DNA of 62,834 nt from positions 1 through 62,834 of the forward strand of contig CAZQRP010000020.1 in NCBI GenBank assembly GCA_964596125.1, in the 5' to 3' direction. Below the pieces are notes generated by a model. That model ran no database searches. It saw only the letters and a list, made by a program, of their open reading frames with translations, and was not told the DNA's origin. The position numbers and the translations under genes are program-made. Within the stretch, counting starts at the first letter, position 1, and each line of letters begins with the position of its first letter. Source of the stretch: CAZQRP01 sp964596125 (lineage in GTDB: Bacteria; Chloroflexota; Dehalococcoidia; GIF9; UBA5629). Below, in pieces: positions 24,658 through 34,555 of the stretch.

Positions 24658-26559
24658 CTATCCAGCACTACTAATAGGATAACGTTTTTCACTCCTTATC
24701 TTTACAATCTGTACTGCGAGTAACACCAAGAAGCACACCATGCCGATCATGAGAGCCAGTTTATCGACTTCATGTGAGAAGAAGTAATAAATGTTTCCTC
24801 CTAAGGATGCCGCGGCAAGAATCATTTCCCACCAGCTTACCTTTGTTATGAAGTAATTAAATAATAATATCGCTAGACTAAAAACAACTATAATAGCTGA
24901 TACTATTGACACTAATCCCGATAACGGACCTGCCGTAAACTGTCCTAGCAGAGTTGGATCGTAGACGAACATAAAAGGTATAACGATGCAGGGTGCGGCT
25001 ATTCTTAACGACTGAAACGCCGTCCTGAGAAAATTGGAGTTGGCAATCCCCGAGGCAACAAGCGCCGAGGGAGCAACAGGGGGGGTCAGGAAACCGATAA
25101 CGGAGAAAAACAGGGCAAAGAAATGTGCCTGAAGAACCGATAGTCCAGCTTTGAGCAAAAGCGGCGTAACCAATATAGCAACTATGAGATAACCGCCAGA
25201 CATGGGCACGGCACATCCCAGAATTAAGGAAACCAGCATAGTAAGAATTAATATAAGCGGCAGATAGCCCCCGGATAATCCTCCCACCAGTGAAACCATC
25301 TTAGGGCCAAGCTGAGTTACCGACATCACACTGACAAAAATCCCTCCCATCGCCAGCATAACTGCTATTACAGAAGCGGTTTTTGCACCCTGGGTGAGTC
25401 CCTCTATCAAACGTTTAAAAGATGGCCTTGTCTCTTTACTGAGGTAGCCTAATATCAACCCTACGAGCAAACCCGTTCCAGCAGCAAGTTGTGCAGAGTA
25501 CTGGAGTGCTAACAGGACAATAAGAGTAATAAGTGGGCCTAAAAATAATGGCGCCCTGCGTAGTAGCAACCTCGTGTCTATCTCTTCTTTAGAGGCAGGT
25601 ATTTTTTCTTTGCCAGCATTCAAGTAGACTGCGAGGCCAGCACTCAGATAGTATAATAATGCCGGGATAGCAGCCGCTATGCATATCTGTATATAAGTAA
25701 GACCGGTCAAGGCGACCATCATAAAGGCTACCGCCCCCATTACCGGAGGCATCAGCATACCGCCACTGGAAGCTACCGCTTCCACTGCTCCAGCAAACTC
25801 AGGGGAATACCCGCTCTTTTTCATCGTGGGTATTGTTACGCCTCCGGTGAGGATTACATTGACCGCACCACTACCGGTGACACTCCCCACCAGGCCGCTG
25901 GATATCACCGCAGTCTGAGCGGTACCACCACGCATCTTTCTCCCCACCAGGGCACCGACCATTGTAAAAAAATCCCTTGCTTTCGTTATCTCCAGAATAG
26001 AGGCAAACATAACAAATAAGAAGACGATATTGGCCGAGATGACCAATAGGTTACTATAAACGCCAGAAGTTACACTGATCGACAACCACGATATCATTCG
26101 AGTGAATGGTACTGGCCAGTGATAGAGGGGACGGGGTAGATAGTGGCCCCAAAAGGCATAAGCCAAGAAAACAAGACCGAACAGTGGCAATGCCAGACCG
26201 ACTCCCCTCCTCACAGCCTCGAACACCACAATGATTATTATCACACCTATTACCAAATCCGATATAGTTGCCTGACCCATACGAAGCTGCAATTCTTCTG
26301 AGAAGACAAAGACATAGACGGTACTGACCAGAGAAGCGATAAGGAAACACGAGAGCACAAGCGAAGTATATTTGCGCCCATCTGCCATCGATTTAGAAAG
26401 GGCAGGCAAAAATATTAATAGCAGAGCAAAGGTAAGATGTGTATTAATATGGTCCAAAGGGTCTAAGGGTGATAAAAAAAGGGCAATAAAGTGGTATATC
26501 ACCATGGCTATGCCAATCGTAAATACGGTAACATTCAGTATCTTTGTTATTTTAAGCAT
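24658..26559 (-). CDS. TRAP transporter fused permease (TAXI-associated)
   Basis: A 633-residue protein fusing the small four-helix (DctQ-like) and large twelve-helix (DctM-like) permease parts, the form that partners TAXI receptors. About sixteen to eighteen hydrophobic helices are visible. DctM signatures include SGLVGSVTGSGAVNVILTGG, IPTMKKSGYSPEFAGAVEAVASSGGMLMPPVMG and FFSVIGFLTPPVAPSALVASGIA. I start at ATG 26557-26559, which has AAGGTTACC before it; the open frame upstream (GTG 26640) gives an unlikely hydrophilic extension. It imports organic acids or related anions with sodium or protons. It follows the receptor gene by 135 bases. Confidence 0.92.
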   Translation of the reverse strand: MLKITKILNVTVFTIGIAMVIYHFIALFLSPLDPLDHINTHLTFALLLIFLPALSKSMADGRKYTSLVLSCFLIASLVSTVYVFVFSEELQLRMGQATISDLVIGVIIIIVVFEAVRRGVGLALPLFGLVFLAYAFWGHYLPRPLYHWPVPFTRMISWLSISVTSGVYSNLLVISANIVFLFVMFASILEITKARDFFTMVGALVGRKMRGGTAQTAVISSGLVGSVTGSGAVNVILTGGVTIPTMKKSGYSPEFAGAVEAVASSGGMLMPPVMGAVAFMMVALTGLTYIQICIAAAIPALLYYLSAGLAVYLNAGKEKIPASKEEIDTRLLLRRAPLFLGPLITLIVLLALQYSAQLAAGTGLLVGLILGYLSKETRPSFKRLIEGLTQGAKTASVIAVMLAMGGIFVSVMSVTQLGPKMVSLVGGLSGGYLPLILILTMLVSLILGCAVPMSGGYLIVAILVTPLLLKAGLSVLQAHFFALFFSVIGFLTPPVAPSALVASGIANSNFLRTAFQSLRIAAPCIVIPFMFVYDPTLLGQFTAGPLSGLVSIVSAIIVVFSLAILLFNYFITKVSWWEMILAAASLGGNIYYFFSHEVDKLALMIGMVCFLVLLAVQIVKIRSEKRYPISSAG

Positions 26560-26693
26560 GGTAACCTTGCTTTGGCATCCTGATGTAGTTTCTCTCTTGA
26601 AAAGGAGGATGAGGCAGGCAATTTGCCCGACCTGCCCCACCCCCTTTATAACACTTCTTTAAACTAATGTATGGCTATTAGCCCAGATCCAGA

Positions 26694-27722
26694 CTATTTA
26701 TATCCCTTTTCCTTGTAATACTTCCATGCACCGGGATGCGTATTCTCCTTGTTTATTAGCGGCTCCTTAACCATGTTCTTGCCTGACAGGTCTCCAGGTT
26801 TAATCACGGCCATGTATTCATTCAAATGCTGTGATATATACTCATCGAAGAACTTGGTCAAATCGTAAGCAACCTGGTCTTTCATTAACTTATGAGGCCA
26901 AACGCAGATATGAAGAGTAACGAATCCGGTATCTTTATCAGGGTAACCTGGACCCCAGAAGTCCTTAGGAACCAGAGTATGACCTGCTGTATAAAACGCA
27001 GATTTATTCAAAGTGGCTATATCCTGCTCGGTTATCGATATCCAGTAGCTCTTCTTGGCTCTCATTAATTCGTCGGAAAAGGGGCTAAGCGGCATATTGG
27101 TGTCTGACCATGGCACCATACTGATAAAAGCTGTGTCTATTACCCCCGTACTGAGGGCATCCTTAAAGGCTGTGGGGCGGTGGTTGGAAATTTTCACCTT
27201 ATCATAAATGCCCCAGGCCTTCAATATGTCCTCGCCGACTCCCGTCATGGTATGTCCTACCGGCCACAGGCCTACCTTTTTACCTATCAAGTCCTGTGGA
27301 GTTTTTATATTGGAATCATAGGTTATAAAACTCTGAGCCAACGATTGATAGCGATACAGTACCCTTTGATCCAGCCACTTCTTTTTATAGGGCGGCAAAC
27401 CCTTCCTGAACTTCTCAACTTCTGTGGTTATGAAACCTGTGTACGCACGCCCTTTTCTTTCGTCTGGATATTTATCAACAATTTCTAACCTCTCCCAATC
27501 GGCAACAACTTCCACCACTGAACCTCTGAGGTAGGGATGATGTTTGTTCAAAATATCCGCCGTTGCATTGGCCAATACGTATGCAGAGGTACCAGCAGCC
27601 GTTGTAAACAGCTCCAGTTCGACTTCGCCAGATGTTGTTGCTGGTGTACATGCTGGCATTATACTAACTACCAATACACCTATTAAAATTAAAACCAGCG
27701 CAATCAATATCCTTTTATGCAT
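26694..27722 (-). CDS. TAXI-family TRAP solute receptor lipoprotein
   Basis: A 342-residue extracytoplasmic binding protein. ATG 27720-27722 has AAGGAGG seven bases upstream. A signal peptide ends in the lipobox-like MPAC, so it is likely lipid-anchored at the following Cys, as expected for a single-membrane cell. The body begins LELFTTAAGTSAYVLANATADIL, and DLIGKKVGLWPVGHTMTGVGEDILKAWGI is the typical TAXI ligand-domain block. It lacks the strict GxGS text of glutamate-type TAXI receptors. It delivers an unknown organic anion to the fused permease encoded downstream. Confidence 0.9.
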   Translation of the reverse strand: MHKRILIALVLILIGVLVVSIMPACTPATTSGEVELELFTTAAGTSAYVLANATADILNKHHPYLRGSVVEVVADWERLEIVDKYPDERKGRAYTGFITTEVEKFRKGLPPYKKKWLDQRVLYRYQSLAQSFITYDSNIKTPQDLIGKKVGLWPVGHTMTGVGEDILKAWGIYDKVKISNHRPTAFKDALSTGVIDTAFISMVPWSDTNMPLSPFSDELMRAKKSYWISITEQDIATLNKSAFYTAGHTLVPKDFWGPGYPDKDTGFVTLHICVWPHKLMKDQVAYDLTKFFDEYISQHLNEYMAVIKPGDLSGKNMVKEPLINKENTHPGAWKYYKEKGYK

Positions 27723-27855
27723 TCGCAACCTCCTTTATTTCTTAGATATCAGGAATAACTTTGAAAATCACATAATACCACCCCCCGCGCCAATTTTTTT
27801 ATGTTTATATGACTCTGATATTATCAAGTGCCGTAAAGCACATATATTTTCACGT

Positions 27856-27861
27856 ATTATA
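27856..27861 (-). promoter_or_regulatory. Extended -10 element for the TRAP operon
   Basis: On the minus strand the sequence TGTTATAAT gives an extended -10 (TG-N-TATAAT, core at 27856-27861). The -35 at the proper distance is poor. Transcription would start near 27848, leaving a leader of about 125 bases to the receptor gene. The remainder of the 410-base divergent gap shows no gene. Confidence 0.45.
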
Positions 27862-28002
27862 ACATCCTTGTCAACCTCCAAATTATTGCTTGCGCCATTA
27901 AAATGACGAGCGACGCCCAAAGCATATAGTTGCATATGCTTTCAGTATGTATACAATTTCGTATCTTTATCTACTCAGTTTGATCCAGGAAACTCACATA
28001 AG

Positions 28003-28031
28003 TTGACAAAGGATCAAGGTTAAAGTTAAAT
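28003..28031 (+). promoter_or_regulatory. Sigma-70-type promoter for the amidohydrolase gene
   Basis: TTGACA (28003-28008), 17-nt spacer, TTAAAT (28026-28031), about 100 bases upstream of the amidohydrolase ATG. Confidence 0.6.
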
Positions 28032-28132
28032 ATTCACTTATTTAAACTAGCACGAAGACCGATGCCGACAGGGAAAGAATGACCATTAATTTTCCTGCCA
28101 TGATTTCATTATTAGCTTAGGAGGAACAGGTT

Positions 28133-29167
28133 ATGAAAATAATTGCTATAGAAGAGCACTTCGCTACGGAAGAGTACGTGGACAATATACGCTTAATACT
28201 AAGAGGGAACTACCCCATTCGTGAAATTGTTGAAGCTGAACAGCAGCTTCACCTGGAAGTAAGCTGGCTTTCAGATTCCAAGTATGCAATGCAGAACGCT
28301 GATATATTAACCAGTAAAATGCTTGACGTAGGAGAAGGAAGACTAAAAGAAATGGACGAAGCCGGTATAGAAATGCAAGTCCTTTCTCTTGTTTCTCCGG
28401 GAGTCCAGGTATTCGATGCACCAACTGGAGTTGCTATGGCCAGGAGAGTCAATAACGAACTTTCCAGGATAGTCCAAAAGTACCCAAAAAGATTCGCCGG
28501 CCTGGCTGCCCTTGCCCCCCAGGATGCAGATGAGGCGGCAGATGAACTGGAACGCGCTGTGAAAGAGCTTGGTTTAAAAGGAGCAAGCATAAACTCACAT
28601 ATTCGAGGCGAATATCTTGATGATAAAAAATACTGGGTCCTATTCGAACGAGCAGAAAAGTTAGGAATACCGATATACATTCACCCACGAACACCTTCAC
28701 CGGATATGCTGAAACCATATTTAATGTATATTCCTCTGGCCACAGCGTCGATCGGATTTGCCGCCGAAGTAGGCCTGCACATATTACGTTTAATCTATGG
28801 TGGCGTCTTTGATAAATATCCTGGCTTGAGGATTATACTCGGGCATCTGGGAGAAGCATTACCATTCTGGCTGGGGCGGTTGGATGCTCGTTGGCTGAAG
28901 ACACCTCCAGGCAAGAAACCCAACAAAAAACCCAGCCACTATGTGAAAAACAACTTTTACGTGACAACAAGCGGTATGTTTTCACATTCAGCGTTGTTAT
29001 GCACGTATCTGGAACTGGGAGGTGATAGTATATTACTTGCTGCAGACCATCCTTTTGAGTCAAATAAGGAAGCAATACAATTCATAGAGGCAGCTCCTAT
29101 ATGTGACCATGACAAAGAGAAGGTCTGTCATTTAAATGCAGCTAGACTTTTTGCATTGCCAAGGTAA
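28133..29167 (+). CDS. Amidohydrolase-fold decarboxylase, gamma-resorcylate type
   Basis: A 344-residue TIM-barrel enzyme of the ACMSD/amidohydrolase-related group. The N-terminal IAIEEHFA places the metal ligands E7 and H9 in the E-x-H form typical of gamma-resorcylate and dihydroxybenzoate decarboxylases, as distinct from the H-x-H form of hydrolases. Further ligands are visible at H184 (YIHPRTP), a His in ILGHLGEALPFWLGRLD and the catalytic Asp of LLAADHPFES. All key residues are kept, so it should be an active metal-dependent decarboxylase (or hydratase) of an aromatic or related acid. AGGAGG precedes ATG by eight bases. It stands between a TRAP transporter and FAD oxidases, supporting a catabolic role. 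Confidence 0.85.
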   Translation: MKIIAIEEHFATEEYVDNIRLILRGNYPIREIVEAEQQLHLEVSWLSDSKYAMQNADILTSKMLDVGEGRLKEMDEAGIEMQVLSLVSPGVQVFDAPTGVAMARRVNNELSRIVQKYPKRFAGLAALAPQDADEAADELERAVKELGLKGASINSHIRGEYLDDKKYWVLFERAEKLGIPIYIHPRTPSPDMLKPYLMYIPLATASIGFAAEVGLHILRLIYGGVFDKYPGLRIILGHLGEALPFWLGRLDARWLKTPPGKKPNKKPSHYVKNNFYVTTSGMFSHSALLCTYLELGGDSILLAADHPFESNKEAIQFIEAAPICDHDKEKVCHLNAARLFALPR

Positions 29168-29260
29168 ACCAATACAAATAGAGAACATCGAGACTATATA
29201 AATTTGTACCGTCTCTGGTTTGTAAAAGTAGGAAATCATATATTCTTTTAATTTATATTA

Positions 29261-30925
29261 TTAATTCGTCGATTCTTCTTCCCTCCATAAATAGTTAGTA
29301 TCTCCGGTATCATTCGGGTCTAAAGCCCTTTTAATCTTCCGCTGCCAGTCAAACACAGCCGGCTGTGCAGCATTCGAAAGAATAGACTGAAGCTCCTCCC
29401 TGGTGTGTTGTCCTGTTGACAACACGGATTCAAGACCGGCTGGTATACCTAATTCCCTGGCGAGTTTCCTTGCTTCCTCACCATATTCAACCATTTCTTT
29501 TACTGATTCTTTATCATGTGGATCATAAAACGCGAACTGTTCGAAGCCGCAGCTATGTCCGTACCCAAAATGACTGAGCGGCCCCATCATGGCATCAGGT
29601 CCACAGTCTACCAGCAACCCCGTTTCTTGATGCTTCCTCATAAGTTCCTTTGCAGGCTCAATGTACGATGAGATTAAAAAATCCGGAGTCCCCTGTTGTG
29701 CAAAACTGCCGTGATACCCCCCTACGTAGACAAAATTTAAATTCTTAAAGCACAACCTTATAAGATATAAAAGCGTAAACTTTTCCATAGCTGGATCGGA
29801 CATTGCGGCTACCTTCCAACCACCCGTCTCGGCCAATATCTGGTCTAAAACCTTTTCCTGATATTCAATGTCCCTGTTGGTATTACCTGCCAGCACCATC
29901 TGGAAAGAGATCTTAGCCTCCTCCGTCAACTTCTGTATCTCAGGCCTATTAAGAAACTCTTCAAAGTCATCCAGTGTCTTCGACGGATCGATATACATCA
30001 TAAAGAACGCATTCCCCAGTTCATCACCTAACTTGTTAAACTGTCTATGAGCGATATACCCGATTTCACTATCAAAAATCCGATAAGCAGCTTCAGCATA
30101 GGACTGCCAGGTCGGGAAAGCCAGGGTATACGCCCTGATGTTTTTCGGTAGTGGTGAATTGTAGGCTGGTACTGTACCTTCTACCGGCAACACAGGCGGC
30201 CCAGGCCAGGGATAGAGCTTCATAGCACATTTGGTAAATACTCCCATTGCACCCTGGGCTCCTGCAGCACCTCTGACTACACTCCTCGTACTTGGCCCGG
30301 GTCCCTCGCCACAGAACCAACCAGCGCCGGAGCCCAAAGACCCTGTCCTCAGAATATCACCAGTTGGCATAACCCATTCCAATGCCAGTAAATTCTCCGA
30401 AGTGTGCCCCATACTAATACCACTTGGTCCCTGTCCACCCATGGAAGTGGCAGAAGCAAGTGGGGAGGATACTGACCCGGCCCCGATCATATGTGTATTT
30501 AGCCCCACCTTCATAGCTTCAGCTTGAAGAGTCGCCCCGACTACATAAGGCTCGATTACAGCGAACATGTTTTGCTCGTCAATCTCGAGAATATGGTCCA
30601 TCCTCCGCATATCCAGTTGGATAGTGCCTTCTACCAAAGGTCCACCCCAGGTCCCCCAACCCGTGCTATAAGCCTTATACTTGACTTTATACCTATTGCA
30701 CATTCTCACAATTGCCTGAACCTCCTCTGTACTGCCAGGCAATATAACGGCTGCCGGTCTGCACTGAAACCTGCTGCCATTGTTATAAAGTTCCGCAGCA
30801 TATTGGAAAGCGTATGAATCCAAAATCGCCGGCTCCTCGGATATATTAGTCGGCCCAACAATATCCTCTAAAGCCTGATATACTTCTTTAGATAATGTCT
30901 TGAATGTTTCTCCATGTATTGTCAT
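29261..30925 (-). CDS. FAD-dependent oxidase of the VAO/PCMH family (1)
   Basis: A 554-residue flavoprotein. The N-terminal PCMH FAD-binding domain runs from CRPAAVILPGSTEEVQAIVRMCN (about 57-79) through YSTGWGTWGG, IEPYVVGATLQAEAMKVGL and GHTSENLLALEWVMPTGDI. The substrate-binding C-domain follows; its length and text resemble 4-cresol dehydrogenase and vanillyl-alcohol oxidase more than glycolate oxidase. The C-terminus RKIKRALDPNDTGDTNY departs from the usual DPNxxxxPGK. It is the last gene of a three-gene operon (FAD oxidase 2, Fe-S protein, this), with an 18-base gap. Electrons probably pass to the Fe-S protein. The covalent-FAD residue cannot be assigned safely. Confidence 0.85.
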   Translation of the reverse strand: MTIHGETFKTLSKEVYQALEDIVGPTNISEEPAILDSYAFQYAAELYNNGSRFQCRPAAVILPGSTEEVQAIVRMCNRYKVKYKAYSTGWGTWGGPLVEGTIQLDMRRMDHILEIDEQNMFAVIEPYVVGATLQAEAMKVGLNTHMIGAGSVSSPLASATSMGGQGPSGISMGHTSENLLALEWVMPTGDILRTGSLGSGAGWFCGEGPGPSTRSVVRGAAGAQGAMGVFTKCAMKLYPWPGPPVLPVEGTVPAYNSPLPKNIRAYTLAFPTWQSYAEAAYRIFDSEIGYIAHRQFNKLGDELGNAFFMMYIDPSKTLDDFEEFLNRPEIQKLTEEAKISFQMVLAGNTNRDIEYQEKVLDQILAETGGWKVAAMSDPAMEKFTLLYLIRLCFKNLNFVYVGGYHGSFAQQGTPDFLISSYIEPAKELMRKHQETGLLVDCGPDAMMGPLSHFGYGHSCGFEQFAFYDPHDKESVKEMVEYGEEARKLARELGIPAGLESVLSTGQHTREELQSILSNAAQPAVFDWQRKIKRALDPNDTGDTNYLWREEESTN

Positions 30926-30943
30926 ATCTAGACTCCCCCTTTA

Positions 30944-32215
30944 CTAGATTGCCTGTTGAACAAGCTCGATGATATCGTATACTTTCAACGTGTTTCCATT
31001 GGTAGTCACAACGTCAAGGAAATTCCGTTCACACCAGGGGCAAGCAGTAACCAATGCTTCAGCACCTGTGGCCTTCGCCTCTTCAATTCGAGACCCTGCA
31101 GTCCAACTGGAAAAGTCAGGATAGGCTTCCCTCACCCCACCACCAGCACCACAGCACCAAGCATATTCCCTGATCCTTTCCATCTCAACCAGTTCCAGAC
31201 CCGGAATACTTTTCAGTATGTCCCTCGGCGGATCATAAATACCATTTGCTCCAATGTATCTTGGTTTTCGTGGCTCATGTACCAGGATCTGCCCACGGAT
31301 TTTTTTCTCCCTACCGTTCCAGGGTATATATGATTCCCCTTGCCTTCCCAGGTGGCAGGGATCATGATAGGTAACTACCATGGGTTTTCTTTTAGTGAAC
31401 TTTATTTTGCCTTCCTTAATAAGTTTATTAATAAATTCAACAGTATGGAGAACCTCAAACTTAGCGCCGAGCGAAGCATAGAGGCGTTTAAAGGTATAGT
31501 AGCCATCCGAACATGAGGTGACTACCGTCTTCACTCCAGCATTAGTCCAGGCCTCAATATTATTCTCAGCATATTTGATGAATTCCCCCCGAAATCCCAT
31601 ATTATTAGCTCTACCACCACAGCATGTCTCATCCTTCCCCATAATACCAAGGTCAACGCCAGCATTTTTCAGCAGATTTACTGCGGTCCTAGCTACCTTC
31701 CACTGTTCCTCGTCATAACTGAATCGGCAGCCCGCATGAAAGACGACCTCGGCTGACTCCGTAGTCAGGTCCTTTATATCAAGACCTTCAGCCCATTTAC
31801 CCCTATCAAGTTTGGATTTCATTACCATATTATCTTCTTTACGAAGACTATCTATAATAACCATATGCTCCGGGAGCATCTGGCCATCCTCAACCAGTTT
31901 GTATCGCCACTCCCGCATTGCCTCTAACGGCTCCATATTGTAACGGCAAATCTTGTCTGCGACATCACAGAGTCCATCCATCTGGCATGCATAAGCTATT
32001 TCCAATACCTTGTCGGTACAGTTACTCCTACCCTCCAGGAGCGATAGCATAACAGACAACCTTCCGCCTGCCGAGTAACTCTGAAACTTAAAGTACTCTA
32101 TACTCGGACAGCCCTTTGAAAACTTCCAGCTCTTTACATGTGCGAGTGGAATCCATTTACAATAAGAGCACCGAGTGCACCTTTCCATATCTGCTCGATA
32201 GTCTTCTAGTGCCAT
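30944..32215 (-). CDS. CCG-domain iron-sulfur oxidoreductase subunit
   Basis: A 423-residue Fe-S protein of the GlpC/HdrB/GlcF type. The N-terminal segment CTRCSYCKWIPLAH with a later KGCPS looks like a ferredoxin-type site, but the second expected cluster motif is altered (CQMDGLCDVADKIC). Two CCG cysteine-rich domains follow: HAGCRFSYD ... DETCCGGRAN, and HDPCHLGRQ ... YAWCCGAGGGV, ending with TACPWCERNF. Such subunits pass electrons between a flavoprotein and quinone or a disulfide cofactor. AAGGAGG lies upstream of ATG. It sits between two FAD oxidases, an arrangement like glcDEF with GlcF in the middle. Confidence 0.88.
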   Translation of the reverse strand: MALEDYRADMERCTRCSYCKWIPLAHVKSWKFSKGCPSIEYFKFQSYSAGGRLSVMLSLLEGRSNCTDKVLEIAYACQMDGLCDVADKICRYNMEPLEAMREWRYKLVEDGQMLPEHMVIIDSLRKEDNMVMKSKLDRGKWAEGLDIKDLTTESAEVVFHAGCRFSYDEEQWKVARTAVNLLKNAGVDLGIMGKDETCCGGRANNMGFRGEFIKYAENNIEAWTNAGVKTVVTSCSDGYYTFKRLYASLGAKFEVLHTVEFINKLIKEGKIKFTKRKPMVVTYHDPCHLGRQGESYIPWNGREKKIRGQILVHEPRKPRYIGANGIYDPPRDILKSIPGLELVEMERIREYAWCCGAGGGVREAYPDFSSWTAGSRIEEAKATGAEALVTACPWCERNFLDVVTTNGNTLKVYDIIELVQQAI

Positions 32216-32240
32216 TTTTTTAATTACCTCCTTTTTACGT

Positions 32241-33707
32241 TTAGAAACAAAGCTTGCCCGGATTCATGACATTGTTCGGATCAAATATCTGTTTAATCTT
32301 CTTCAGCAGGATTGTACTTTGTGCATCTCTGTTATATGCCATGTCAGCCCAGATTCCATAGGGTCTGGAGAAAAACGCACCCTGCTTTATCATTTCCCTG
32401 CTACCTTCGCCAAACAGTTCTTTAATATTTGCAACCTGTTCCTGGTTGCCTGGATCGAATGGTAGATTAAATTCACAGTGACAGGCTACGCCCTGCTGTA
32501 CTGGCTGAATGTAGATACCTATCTCCGAGGGTGAATACTTATGCGCTTGTGAAACAGAATACATTGTGCTTACGAACTCCGGTGTCCTGTTGAGCGTAGT
32601 CAGGAAAAAGATGTCCTGACATGCTCCTTTATACTGATGCTTCCAGTGAGGTTCTTTGGCAGGATTGAGCAGGACATTAAGTATATTCCCAGTCTTTGCT
32701 CCGAGGATCGACGATGTAATCCTTAAACCGAATTGTTGCGCAATATCCCGTACATCTTTCTGCTGAAATTCGACTCTATCCTTTGGTAATCTATCACGCC
32801 CGGCTATACCTAAAATCAGAACCCAGGGTGGTAGTTTCTGCTTCAGTGCTCTGATTTCATCGGGTTCCTTTCCAAAGATATAAGCCAAATTCGAGTTATT
32901 TAAGAACAGGAACTCATCGCAAAACCGAAATCTCAGTAGCTTATAGGCAAAGCCAATGAGAGGATCAAGTCTTTGCGATGGTATAAACAAGAGCTTTTGT
33001 AGCTGAGGTAGTATCTCACATCTCACAGATGCCCAGCTCACAATCCCCATAGTTCCTTGTGCGGCCGAAAACAACCTGTGGTAATCGATCTGTCCCGGAC
33101 CATATGCCGCCGCTTGTGCTAACTTCTTTTCCCACTGTTCTTCCAGTGTGCGATAGTCACCTGCCCTTCCAGTCCTTAATTTGCTCCCATTACCCCAAAT
33201 CACTTCGAGACTGCGTAACGGATCGGGCAGTGACCATTGATATTTAGGAGTCAGAATAGGTTCCCTTTCCAGGAGGCTGGTCACCACCGATTTGTTACTG
33301 CGCGGTAGCAGTGGAAGAGATAGCTTCATTCCATTTTTAGCTAGCTCCGGCTGAAGCTGGCTATACGTTACTCCCGGCTCAACCATAACCATCCTGTTTC
33401 TCCGGTCAATTCTTATGATCCGATTCATTTCACTGAGGTCTACTATTACTGTTCCCCCCAGGCTGGGAACGGTATCGCCACGAAAATGTGGTGGGCCTGA
33501 GCTTACTGGCACCAGCGGTGTGTCAGTCTCATTCGCCCAGACTACTATTTCCTGTACTTCATCTACAGTTTTAGGCTTCACCACCAACCTGGGCTTCCTT
33601 GGCACCACAAAACTTTCATCCCTGGCATACATGTCCAACGTCTGCGGGTCATCTAAGAGATTATCATTACCCACTACCTGTGCTAATCTTTGTTTTTTTT
33701 CATCCAT
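32241..33707 (-). CDS. FAD-dependent oxidoreductase of the GlcD/PCMH family (2)
   Basis: A 488-residue flavoprotein. ATG 33705-33707 with AAGGAGAG before it is preferred over an upstream in-frame start at 33773. The FAD domain shows RKPRLVVKPKTVDEVQEIVVWANE (about 36-59), PPHFRGDTVPSLGGTVIVDLS and MVMVEPGVTYSQLQPELAKNG; the C-terminus IKQIFDPNNVMNPGKLCF is the GlcD-type FAD-linked oxidase signature. The glycine-rich segment after the first lobe is shortened. It is first in an operon with the CCG Fe-S protein and the second oxidase, 25 bases upstream of the former. Likely oxidises a hydroxy-acid or phenolic substrate; which one is unknown. Confidence 0.85.
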   Translation of the reverse strand: MDEKKQRLAQVVGNDNLLDDPQTLDMYARDESFVVPRKPRLVVKPKTVDEVQEIVVWANETDTPLVPVSSGPPHFRGDTVPSLGGTVIVDLSEMNRIIRIDRRNRMVMVEPGVTYSQLQPELAKNGMKLSLPLLPRSNKSVVTSLLEREPILTPKYQWSLPDPLRSLEVIWGNGSKLRTGRAGDYRTLEEQWEKKLAQAAAYGPGQIDYHRLFSAAQGTMGIVSWASVRCEILPQLQKLLFIPSQRLDPLIGFAYKLLRFRFCDEFLFLNNSNLAYIFGKEPDEIRALKQKLPPWVLILGIAGRDRLPKDRVEFQQKDVRDIAQQFGLRITSSILGAKTGNILNVLLNPAKEPHWKHQYKGACQDIFFLTTLNRTPEFVSTMYSVSQAHKYSPSEIGIYIQPVQQGVACHCEFNLPFDPGNQEQVANIKELFGEGSREMIKQGAFFSRPYGIWADMAYNRDAQSTILLKKIKQIFDPNNVMNPGKLCF

Positions 33708-34008
33708 CGATACTCTCCTTTTGTGATTATTAAACAGGTCCACTTTGTTGCGATATTCCGGCACCCACCCCACAAAAAGTCAGAATTTGTATATAGGTTA
33801 TGTCACAAACATTCTCTTAACCCTAACCAGAATCAGACCTATGTCATCACTGCGGAACCTGCTTTACAATTATATATTTAGACATCAACGCACCTTATAT
33901 ATCACAGGCTGTTTATCAGGCTACAGGATATGAATCCGAAAAATTAGACTGGCAACGGACCAAAGATTATCCGTTTCCGGCTTCTTGCTTTTGTGAGATA
34001 CCCTTTTA

Positions 34009-34146
34009 CTATATTAAAGTACAACAATATTTCCTTCTCTCTGCGACACGTACATAATGCACTTCTCGCAGAGCCATAACTTTGCCATGATGTTCGATTG
34101 TATGATTAATAAATTTAATACCAGGACCAAGAACATCTTCTTCTAA
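34009..34146 (-). pseudogene. Remnant of a DinB-like protein
   Basis: A minus-strand frame bounded by TAG and ending at TAG (34009-34011) reads LEEDVLGPGIKFINHTIEHH, then GKVMALREVHYVRVAER. The block FINHTIEHHGKVMALRE matches the C-terminal helix of DinB/DUF664-family four-helix proteins, where His residues bind metal. There is no start codon and the upstream part reads only in broken frames. The rest of the gene is lost. Confidence 0.5.
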
Positions 34147-34486
34147 CTAAGAGGAATCCCTTACATAATGAATAGTGAGAGAAGCATGGCCAAACCTTCC
34201 GAGTATCAGTTACTATCAGATCCAAAGCCAAGTCACTTTCGCTAATGATTTATGCCTGAATGTGTCCAACCTGAATGCTCTTACTCGGATCGATATTTTT
34301 CGTAGTATACCCTGGCAAATGCCAATATGCCTGTAAGACACTGAATAGTATAAAACTTTTCGGATTCTATTTGTCATTCTATCATTTGTCAAGCCCTATC
34401 ACATAAAGTTGGTACCGAGACAAAAACCTTAATTTCATATATGTAGTCAAGATAGCAAGCCTGAAACAAGGAAAATGATTATATTG

Positions 34487-34555
34487 GTTCATGCTTAATA
34501 TCAGGAACACAAAATATGACAAAACCAGTATTACACAGTTGAAGTAAGCATGAAC
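34487..34555. promoter_or_regulatory. Pair of inverted 11-bp sites upstream of cluster promoter
   Basis: GTTCATGCTTA (34487-34497) and its exact complement TAAGCATGAAC (34545-34555), 47 bases apart and about 75 bases upstream of the -35 box. Centre-to-centre distance is 58 bases, between five and six helical turns. Candidate activator or looping sites. Confidence 0.4.
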
